From the NCBI GenBank assembly GCA_018466975.1, contig CM031561.1, forward strand, positions 4,588,001-4,652,000: a DNA stretch of 64,000 nt, written 5' to 3'. The translations under genes were made by a program, and so were the position numbers. Within the stretch, counting starts at the first letter, position 1. Each line of letters opens with the position of its first letter. The notes under the pieces were generated by a model. It was given only the letters and a program-made list of their open reading frames with translations. It was not told where the DNA came from and did no database searches. This DNA comes from Sparassis latifolia. Lineage: Eukaryota; Basidiomycota; Agaricomycetes; Polyporales; Sparassidaceae. Shown here piece by piece: positions 55,460-64,000 of this stretch.

Positions 55460-56842
55460 ATGCATCACCCATTGATTCCACTGAAAGACGCGACCTTCAC
55501 TTTGGACTCGTCGGGAGTTGCAGGCTTCTTCGGAGGTGATGAAGCAGTTTCGGCGATGGCAACCGTCCATGTGTACGAGGGCAGGAGGTGGTTGGGATGG
55601 TATAACTCACCTGGGAGTTATGAGATTGGAAAGCGGTACGGACAGCTTGCAAACTCGCGCTTGTGGGACGGACTTTTCCCGGGAGTCAATGTTGACCCCG
55701 CTACTCTGTTTGAACTTGATGGAGAGAAAGGTATTGCAAGTCGCTTGAACTGGCTTTCATACAACGCTCACATTTGGTTTTCGCTCGAAGGTCCACGGTT
55801 CAAAGCTGCACATTCTGGAACGACGATACAGCAAACAGGCCACTTGGCGCATCTGTTTGCGACTGCGTGCGAGGACTTAGAGGCAGTGAAAGTGAATGGC
55901 AGAGAAAGCATGCGCGTCGCGGTAACCATCGCAGACTTGCATTACTGCCCTCCCAAGGAGGCGTACCCCAAGTTGCTCCGGACCTATTCAGGTCTACTGG
56001 CGAGCATCCCCATTATCGTCAGCTTGGGCACTTGCGTTGTTTGCGCCGTCTATTGGGATTGGTATTCCTTTTCGATGATCCTCCTCGGTATCATCTCGAG
56101 CGGAGTCGCGTGTTACGTGATCGGATCGGGGCAACTGGTCTTCAAACACCCAGCTTCTACCGTGGCTCCAGGAGCTCCCAAAGGAGACGGGATTCTGATC
56201 ACAGAGAACGGGATAGTGGTTTTAACTGGAGAGGAGGGTGCGGTTACGGCGGTCACTCGAGGGAGGTTCGCGCTTCGGCTCAAAAGCGAGCCAGAGTACA
56301 GGAACATCGGAATGGCCGCGGTGTTGCTGAATGTGCAATTCCTTGCACAACTGCTCCTAATCCCTCAGGCGCACCTCTTTGGTCAGCTTATGTTCCTGGC
56401 GTCGCTGGCAGTCTCTTGGGCATATAACTCGTACCTCTCTTCGCTCGACAAAGAAAAGGTCCAGATGGAGATACTAGACCAAGTATTGGATCACCCTTCA
56501 AAGAGGAAGTATTCTCTGGGGACGCGGACGACAGCGGCTATCTTCGTCCTTCTTGTGCTGGATTGCCTCCACCCGGAGAAACTATTGGACGAGATGCTGC
56601 CCAACGACACAAAGGCGTGGAGGATATGGAAGGAGGCCGTGATTCCTCGATTGCAGAGTAGGAAGGACTTTCAGTTTGAAGGGGAAGACTGGGAACGTGA
56701 CGACCTGGATAGTGACCAAAAGGAGATGTTGAAGACATTGTTCGGAGATGCGCAAGCGGCCTACCTAGGTTACCTGCAGCACATTGCGTCTGCATCCAAG
56801 CCAGATAGGAAATCGGAGGTCTCGAGGGTCTCAGAGGTGTAA
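55460..56842 (+). CDS. Multi-pass membrane protein of unknown function
   Basis: Intronless, 460 codons from the ATG in CAAAATGCATC. Hydrophobic segments: about residues 175-195 (LLASIPIIVSLGTCVVCAVY), 200-220 (FSMILLGIISSGVACYVIGS), 280-305 (AVLLNVQFLAQLLLIPQAH), 308-325 (LMFLASLAVSWAYNS) and possibly 355-370 (TTAAIFVLLVLDCL). The N-terminal 170 residues and the acidic C terminus are soluble; the tail ends in Ser/Glu-rich sequence. No known domain is recognised. Proteins of this layout are common, unnamed agaricomycete families. It is tail-to-tail with msh2, about 270 bp apart. Confidence 0.85.
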   Translation: MHHPLIPLKDATFTLDSSGVAGFFGGDEAVSAMATVHVYEGRRWLGWYNSPGSYEIGKRYGQLANSRLWDGLFPGVNVDPATLFELDGEKGIASRLNWLSYNAHIWFSLEGPRFKAAHSGTTIQQTGHLAHLFATACEDLEAVKVNGRESMRVAVTIADLHYCPPKEAYPKLLRTYSGLLASIPIIVSLGTCVVCAVYWDWYSFSMILLGIISSGVACYVIGSGQLVFKHPASTVAPGAPKGDGILITENGIVVLTGEEGAVTAVTRGRFALRLKSEPEYRNIGMAAVLLNVQFLAQLLLIPQAHLFGQLMFLASLAVSWAYNSYLSSLDKEKVQMEILDQVLDHPSKRKYSLGTRTTAAIFVLLVLDCLHPEKLLDEMLPNDTKAWRIWKEAVIPRLQSRKDFQFEGEDWERDDLDSDQKEMLKTLFGDAQAAYLGYLQHIASASKPDRKSEVSRVSEV

Positions 56843-57114
56843 GGGAGCATTACATTACGACCTGAAAACGACTCGATTACGCTTTATGACCAATTTGTAC
56901 ACACCTTGGCTAGCCGTCAGGAATGAGTTAGTCATACTCTTTCCAGAAGAGCAAACCACAACACCAAAGTCAACACCAGAGGGCCGTGATGGGACGAACA
57001 GACATATTGAGATTAAAATGTAGATGTATCTCAGCAAACGACAGCAATGAAACATAACACAAAGCAATCGAGAGGTAAACACCTCAGGCCTCGCGCTCAT
57101 TGCGCAGTGTATCT

Positions 57115-60100
57115 TCACAACGAAGCAAGAACACTTTGCACCCAAGGATTCGCCTCGATGCGCGGTCGGAACTGCTCCACACATTTCTTCAGCTCTTCGA
57201 GCTGGGCTGAAGAGGAAAGCTCGTCGTCACCGTCGGCCATGATGACGTCCTCGCCATCCCGTCTATCCGTGTGCGACGCCCAGGTGCGCAGAAGCTCTTC
57301 GACAATCTTCGTGCCTTCCTCGACAACGTCTGCAGGAAGTTCTGGTTCACCCGCTGAAAAGTATCGTTGCACTGAGTGCTGGAGGTAAATCGTGACAGTT
57401 GTGCACCTTACCGTTATTAAAGTCCTCGAGTTCATCTGCTTTTCGTCTTGCAAGCTACAGATTTTCAAGTGTCGTTAATTCCGACTCCAGCCACGCGAGC
57501 TCACAGCGTACCTTCACCACGTTCTCAGGGAAATTAGCCAGCTCAGCAACGTGGATACCAAAACTCTGATCACAGACGCCTACGGGTCAAAGTAAATGTT
57601 CACTTTTCATGCCACCTAGGTGATACTACGTACCAGGCTCTACCTTGTACAGCAGAGTAATGTCACGATCCCGAGTGGCTTCATCGGATTTGGAGACATG
57701 AGCAACGACATGCAGGTTCTTCACGTGCGGAATTTGCTGATCGAGCGCCGTCAATTCGTGGAAGTGAGTGGCAAAGAGACAGAAGGCATGGATATGCGAA
57801 GCAATATGTCTGGATTGTGACAATGAGACTTTTGCCAGGACACTGAAGTCCGTTGCCACTCACTCTGAGATTGCCCACGCCAAACCGAAGCCATCATATG
57901 TCGAGGTGCCTAACAGACCTCAAGCTGTGAACATCTACTCTGTCAGCTTCGAAACCGACACCTACCTCGACCCAATTCGTCAATAATGATGAGCGAGTCC
58001 TTAGAAGCCGACTGCAAAAATCATAAGCAATAATTCCAGGATCTATATACCACGCATTGTACGCACACGCAAGATTGTCGCAGTCTCTAGCATCTCCGCC
58101 ATGAATGTGGAGATACCCTTGAGCTGACTGTCTCCCGCGCCCACTCGGCAGAGGATGGAATCAAAAATAGGCAAGCTCGCTTCCGAGCAGGGAACAAAGC
58201 TTCCCGTCTGTGCCATCAGTGAAATTACTCCAACCTGTGATGCGTTAGGGTTGAGAAAGCGCAATAACCCTCGAGAGAACAAGCTTTTCAGACCTGTCGA
58301 ATATAGGTGCTCTTGCCGCCCATGTTCGGTCCAGCTGGTGACAAGTCAGATAAATAGACCATGTGTGAGGGGGCGCCTCACTGATGATCTGGAACTCGCT
58401 CTCATCTGAAAATCGAACTTCGTCATGATAACGTTCAGCATTGAGGGAAAGAACACGAACCTTTGATCATCTCTACGTCGTTGGGTATGAAACTCATGTC
58501 GTCTTGAACTTCAAGGCAAGGGTGACGAGCATCTTTCAGCACCAAGCTTCCAGCACCTGACAGAGGACGTATCAGCAGTCGCACGCTGCGTGATACAAGA
58601 CATGAAGACATACCTTTTTCAAGGATGGTCGGCTTGATATACGCCTCAGGAGCATTCACTGCTACATGAGCGAAGCTAGCTCGACACTCAGCCAGAGTGA
58701 TACGACAGAACCGTCCATGAAGCGCACCTGATAATGACATCGAGCTGCGCCAATACGTTGTTCCACGCCTCCAACACGGGTGTGTAGGTAGCTGCATAGA
58801 AGGTTAGTTCCTAGACAAGCCGCTTCCCCCTTCAGCACCTACACGCGATGTTAACGACCTCCTTCACCAGACCGCTCTGGGTCCTCGAGTATGACTCCGT
58901 CGTCTCTTGGTACTCCCCTGCGAGCTCTTTCAGGGTCTTCGTGGTGAAGAAGAGACCGCTTTTCAGAGTGCCTAACTCGATGTATTTCTTGCCATTGATC
59001 GCTTTAGCGTCCTGTATAGTAGTCAGATTAAACCGACTCAACTACGTGCGAAGGCTGGCGCAACTCACGTTCTTCGTCAGCCGGAAGCAATACCCATACG
59101 TGGGCGAGTTCTCCAAGTGCAGCTTCTTGTCGAGCTCCATCCCGATGTCTTGGCCCACTTGGCGATGTTCTTCGTCAAGCCCGTCCCGAATATCCTTTAG
59201 CTTGTCCGAGAGCGCCTGCAGGCGCGAGTCGTAGTCCGGCTTGATTACAAAGTGGTGATTCTCAAGCTCGTCAAGGTCGAGCGTCTGTTGCACCATCTCA
59301 GCGTACTTGGTCAGACTATTGTCGTATTCCTATGCGGCGCATAAGTATAGTCAAGGAGGAGGGGCATTACGGAAGATGAACCCGAAGCTTGACCAGATAG
59401 GTCTCCTCGACGAGCGCCTTGTAGTCATCATGTTCGCTCTCAACGGCCTCGAGGGTAGTAATCATACCTTCCAGCTGTTGCAGTGCATCGTATCAGTCCT
59501 ATAGTCACAACGTAGATAGGAGAGGACCATGCACCTTGAGTACAGCTTGATAAACACGCACAACGTCTTCGAGTGAAGCGACAGACCTCTGGAATCGCTT
59601 GCAAATACGGTGCATATCCGGCATCATCTTCAAGTACTCATCCTGCATCGCCCCGTGAAACCAACAGAGAAGAATTGCACAGGCAAGTGAGAATATCGAC
59701 GGTTTGCATTTAAAGAGCAGTCGTACCTGCAAAGTTCTACGCGCATTGGAATCTTCAACAAAAGTTTCGACTAGATTTTGCCTTTTGTCTAACAGGACAG
59801 AGGCCATGGGCGTCTGTCAATCACGACGATAACAAGCAAAAGATATACACGCACGAATCTCGTGAAGATTCACCAACGGCTGTTTCAGCCAACTCCCTAG
59901 CAACCTGGACCCCTGAGCAGTCTTGCACTTATTCAGGAGTCCAAAAAGAGTCGTGTTCTTGTTCGACCCCTTCACCGCCGCATGTTAGCTTCTTCATATT
60001 GGAGCTCGCGAAACCTGAAGTAGCATTACATACAATGTTTCCTGGGACTTCCGTAAGGTTGAGTGCGCGCAAGGCACTCGCATCAAGCCGCATGAACTGT

Positions 60101-61333
60101 GAGAGATCGTGCGTGTAGATCGAGTATGCGCCATGGTTGGACGGGTCCGATAGCAACGAAAGATATGAAATGAGCGCAGAGAGTGCCGACGGCGCGACGG
60201 GGAGCGACAGCTGTGCTGTTCAGAGCCACGCAAGTATGAGACCATACACCACAAGAAAGGGGACAACGTGAAGACGAACGTATAGTCAATGATGTATCGA
60301 CACTCGACGAAGATGGGATATAACTCGGGTTCAACAGCCGTGCAAGGTCATCACCTATGTTCTTGCCAGTGAATTCACCTTGAAACTAATGTTAGTTATA
60401 GAACGTGTAGATACTAAACAGACGAACTGGGCTTGCGCTCCGTAATAACCACCCCACAGCGGTCCAAAACATCTTTTAATTTCTTGAGCTCAAAGTCGCG
60501 TTCTGTTGTGCCGGACGCTGTGCCGGTGGGAATCAGAGCTTCCTTGACGGAAAGTTGGATGATTAGAGTCTGATGAGATTCAACGTATGAGCACAACTTG
60601 ACGCAATGATTTTCCTCCTAGTTACCTCGGTATTCGAGAACAGATCATTATCCACGAAGTCCGAAACACCAATCTCACGGACGCTCGTGTCAGCGAACGC
60701 CACACCTATGGCTTTCATCTTTGCCTTGGAGGAACCGGCCCCTGTGGCAGAGGACGTCGTAATCTTGATCGCCATCACGATGGGGGCGGACAGGATATCC
60801 GTGTTGACAAAGAGAAGCTCTTCCACAGCTTGCAAATTTCCAGGAGACGCCTGTAATGCCAAAGGATCAACAACAGCGAGCAAGCGAACAGATAGTACGT
60901 ACCTCCTTGTCAAGCTGGAACTTAACGGCCTTCTTCCCCTGTCCAGCCTCTGGTACCCATATCTCGACCTTGAGCTGCTTTGAGGTCAGAGCTTCGCGTA
61001 GGAAGCTCTTTGCCTGGCTTTCATTCAATGTGACACTTGGCAGGCCAGACTTGCCACCAGGACCAAGATATTTGATGACTGTATTGGTGTGGAAGACGTG
61101 CGCAGCGACGTAGAGTGCGTCCGGCCCATGCACGGAGTAGTACTCAGTTCGAAAGAAGAGGCGTACTGTTCCAGTTTCCGGTGACTTAGGAGGAAGCTTC
61201 GCAAAAAAACTGCAAAACCCAGGATGAGATACGTTGTCTGTGGTGATGTGAGTTGTTGCGCTGGAAATGTGCTACGATTAGACGCACCAATCTCGTAATC
61301 GGCATCCTTCTCCTTCCCGTACATCAACGCCAT
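57115..61333 (-). CDS. msh2: DNA mismatch repair protein MSH2
   Basis: MutS homolog broken by about a dozen introns. Exon 1 (61288-61333) starts [15 protein letters not shown]; exon 2 (60903-61237) gives the MutS I domain with [36 protein letters not shown] and [10 protein letters not shown]. Later exons give the connector ([13 protein letters not shown]), core and clamp ([40 protein letters not shown]), then the ATPase: [20 protein letters not shown], Walker [15 protein letters not shown] (58309-58332), [13 protein letters not shown] with [19 protein letters not shown], Walker [11 protein letters not shown] (about 57965-57993) and FATHFHELT. The C terminus ends [11 protein letters not shown]2 pairs with MSH6 or MSH3 to detect mismatches in the nucleus. 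All ATPase motifs are intact, so the gene should be functional. Confidence 0.96.
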
Positions 61334-64000
61334 CTTGGTAGGGCTTCAGTGATCGGTTTATCAATTCCTTGTAGTATCGAAAGAGCAGCGCGGAATGTCT
61401 AAACCCTTTGTTCAGTGATTTGGACCGTCAAATTCATACAAAAAATGGTACGTGTGCGCAACAGGATCAATGTACACCAACTGTTGGCGCAGCTCACAAT
61501 CGCCTCTGTGCCACAATCTGGATTTTTGGCAAAGGGAGTAGCTTCTATCACTCACGCAACGCTGTCCTAATTTGCTGTCTTCTTACCTAGAGAAAGCGTC
61601 CCTAACACTGCTACTCTTCGCCAGAACACCAGATTAGATTTTTTCCTAACGAGTTTGTCTGTAATATCCGTGCGCCAGATATGTGTTGAATACGCAGGTT
61701 TCCTGGTCTGTCGCGAGAGATATGCTGGAGGAGCAAGGCGCGTCAGACAAGCGCCCGAAACGCGACGCGCTTTAAAGCGGAGCTGCAATTCTGAAGCCGG
61801 TCACGGAAATCCCCAGCTTGACTTCCTCCAACGACTCTCTGCTATCAAAACCGTTTACTTCGTCGTGTTCGAGTCTCTGAGCTCAACCTTATACGATTTG
61901 CTTGCGATATTATTCTACATAGGATAAGCTTTGACCGCTGAGACGACAGGTTTTTAAAACTTCATGACGCACCTTTTGTGTACAGACGCAGCGGCTTCCT
62001 CACCGCAGCCTCTGAAGTGGCTTTTTGGGTGCAAGATAAATGTTCTTCCATTATTACTTCGATACCTGTTATTCTGTCTGGTGTGGAGGTTTGTCACGGA
62101 AGTTACACTTCTAGATGTCCGGTTAATGGTGTGTTTCTCATACTGGAGTATACTTGCCTACTCGATTTCAATTGGAGTGGATTTTAGGTCTTGTATCAGT
62201 GGAATTGTACGCACCGGTTTCTATCTGAATCTGCATGTACTCGCGAACGTCGACGAACGCCTTTTCTCTAAGACTGAAGTGCGATGTTCCGGGACAGGAG
62301 CCATCACTGCTTGAGACTATTGTTGTATATTTTGCCTATTCCACAATGATGCTTCGTATGTGTATGCTTTGATTCTGGAAAACTGTATTCTGCAGACGAC
62401 ATCCGCCAGATTCTGACTGTGGTGAAATCTCCGATACACAAGCCTAAGCGGATGCGGTGAGTCATCATCTATCTGGTACATCGTATGCGCTTTCCAACGG
62501 TGGACTACCCAACGATGACTATGTTGTGCTGCAAGTTCAACATTATTCAGTATCCAATTTGAGTCGAGGTTGTGTGAGTCGAAGGTATGTCTTCAAAGGC
62601 GGCGAACGAGCCCTTTATACTTATGAGCTGGTCCGACCGTTGCCATTGAGTATCGCAGCACGCTCGTTTCGGGAATGCACCTATCGCTGCGGCTGCCACG
62701 GTGAGATGAAATATCGCTGGGAAAAGCTTGATCATAACTTCTACGGAGGTAGATTCTAACGTATAGTCGCGGGTCATGACTCATAGAACACAAGAACGAA
62801 GGCATGACGGTCTTTCGGCCCCGTTCAATGTATCTGCAACGTACCATGAATTGACAGCTATCTCACTAGCGTATTCTCAGCTCACTGTAACTGGAAGCAT
62901 GATTCCCCTTCAGCCCACCTAAATACAAGACGTGGTACATCCAATGATTTGGAGAGTAGACGATTTCGTTCGCCAGGCACAAATACATCAGACACCATGG
63001 AACAAGACGAGAGATGGATTTACCTCTCAAGCTGAGGTGTTTCTGAGGCGAGAGGATGTGCAACAAATGCACAGTTTTCGACGGAGCCAGCTTGAGTGGA
63101 AAACAGGCGGTTCGTGGAATAGACGAACAGGATAAGGCAACCTGAATGAACTGTCGGAACCCGAGCCACAGTCTCTAGCAGGAATTGATAGCAATTTTTG
63201 CTCATGGAAATTAATCTATGAATCTGAATATTCCGATGCCTGTCACAGGAACTATGACGTCTTCCTCCGTGTCAAGGGGTCAATATTTCAATTGCCAAGC
63301 TAATCATGTCGAACGTGGATTGTTGTCGCCGGAGGACTTTGAACTACAGGTCAACAATGCAATTTCTCAGCCAGACGTACCTGGCGAGTAATGGAAGGTC
63401 CGAATCTGGCTAAAGCCGTGAGGATTCCACGGAATGACAACTAAACTTATCATGCAATTAAGCGATACCAGTTCTTCGGACATATGGAGTGCATGAGCGG
63501 GATATGTGCAAGAAGTAGAACACGTTTCCGACACAGTTAAAAGACCAGACCTAACGATAGAGACGTTCCTTGCGAGCTTGTCCTGAGAGGGAACCACGTG
63601 AAGTCCCGGGAAAACTTAGTACTGCTTCGTCATAGCTGACGCTTGGAACTTGCGAGCACTGGGAAAAATGCAGACAAACCTCAGAAAAGAAGAGGGGTTG
63701 AGTTGTGCGCTCATGCAAAAGCTGGGTAAAGGAGTTTAGGTGGACAACGCAAATCTTCTGCGATATCGCGATCCGAGATTGCGCACCAATTAGACGCCGC
63801 CAGTTTTCGATTTGGCGAAAAACCCCTAACCCTAAGATAAGGGTTTAATGTGTCTCGGGGGTAGAAAGGTATAAGGAAGGTAGCCGTCACCTTCTATCTT
63901 ACTCCCGCCCTCTGCAAACGTTTGAAGGGTGTTTCAAAGTTCTTCATGGCTTACTACTATGGGTTACCACTTCGGCAGTTTTCCCATGTATAAGGAAGAT
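61334..64000. other. Intergenic, no supported gene
   Basis: The left edge is the msh2 promoter. The rest has only short frames without domains. Near the right end CCCCTAACCCTAAGATAAGGGTTT (two telomere-like units plus an inverted one) precedes GGTATAAGG at about 63868, a TATA-like element that may serve a plus-strand gene beyond the window. Confidence 0.4.

Noticed and set aside
61655..62759. Several plus-strand frames right of msh2
   Set aside because: Each is under 120 codons, lacks domains and has no supporting promoter or splice signals.
63820..63850. Telomeric repeat at the window end (CCCCTAACCCTAAG...AGGGTTT)
   Set aside because: Only about two units plus one inverted; single-copy-looking sequence continues to the window end, so this is not a telomere.

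Overview
The window looks like nuclear DNA of a filamentous basidiomycete, most likely an agaricomycete. The reasons are many 50-60 nt introns with GTRNGT donors, basidiomycete F-box/LRR-like families, a HET-domain gene, an MSH2 gene broken into many short exons, and Ty3/gypsy, hAT and MITE-type repeats. The species cannot be fixed from the sequence alone.

Left third (about 1-19 kb) is an accessory gene neighbourhood. It holds an NAD-dependent epimerase/dehydratase (1.2-2.5 kb, minus), two paralogous F-box genes (3.2-5.2 kb and 15.2-17.0 kb, plus), a third divergent F-box gene with an apparent 7-bp frameshift (7.0-8.4 kb, minus), an F-box fragment (13.0-13.4 kb, minus), an APH-type kinase-like gene (5.3-6.3 kb, minus), a small two-pass membrane protein (9.5-10.2 kb, plus), a locally duplicated hypothetical gene (10.6-11.6 and 13.5-14.3 kb) flanking a G-rich minisatellite, and a HET-domain gene (17.2-18.9 kb, minus).

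Middle (19.6-29.5 kb): a small inverted-repeat element carrying a tRNA-like pol III promoter core, a 4.9-kb GC-rich non-coding stretch with an internal tandem duplication, and a nine-exon, 894-residue two-RRM RNA-binding protein gene (25.5-29.5 kb).

Right-centre (about 30-55 kb) is a transposon island with nested insertions. It contains a MITE family ending in CATCAGG (four copies), one copy of which carries a second MITE with a TA target duplication whose empty site is preserved at 48.6 kb. A 3.1-kb inverted-repeat structure carries the same kind of tRNA-like core. A full-length Ty3/gypsy chromodomain retrotransposon (36.3-44.3 kb) has 641-bp LTRs, and a long fold-back element (49.5-55.2 kb) has one arm interrupted by a complete hAT transposon with 8-bp target duplication.

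The most unusual object is the retrotransposon. Gag and pol are joined by a canonical GGGTTTT -1 slippery site at the gag stop. Its presumptive primer-binding site is complementary to the predicted 5' end of its own RNA (a Tf1/sushi-like self-priming layout). After pol it carries a compact block of three extra ORFs: two overlapping small proteins each with one predicted membrane span, then a 247-residue ORF ending in a zinc knuckle. Gag's own knuckle lacks its last cysteine. LTR differences are almost all CpG transitions, which suggests cytosine methylation.

Right end (55-61.3 kb) returns to ordinary genes: a multi-pass membrane protein and, tail to tail with it, the mismatch-repair gene msh2. 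The last 2.7 kb holds no gene I can support.
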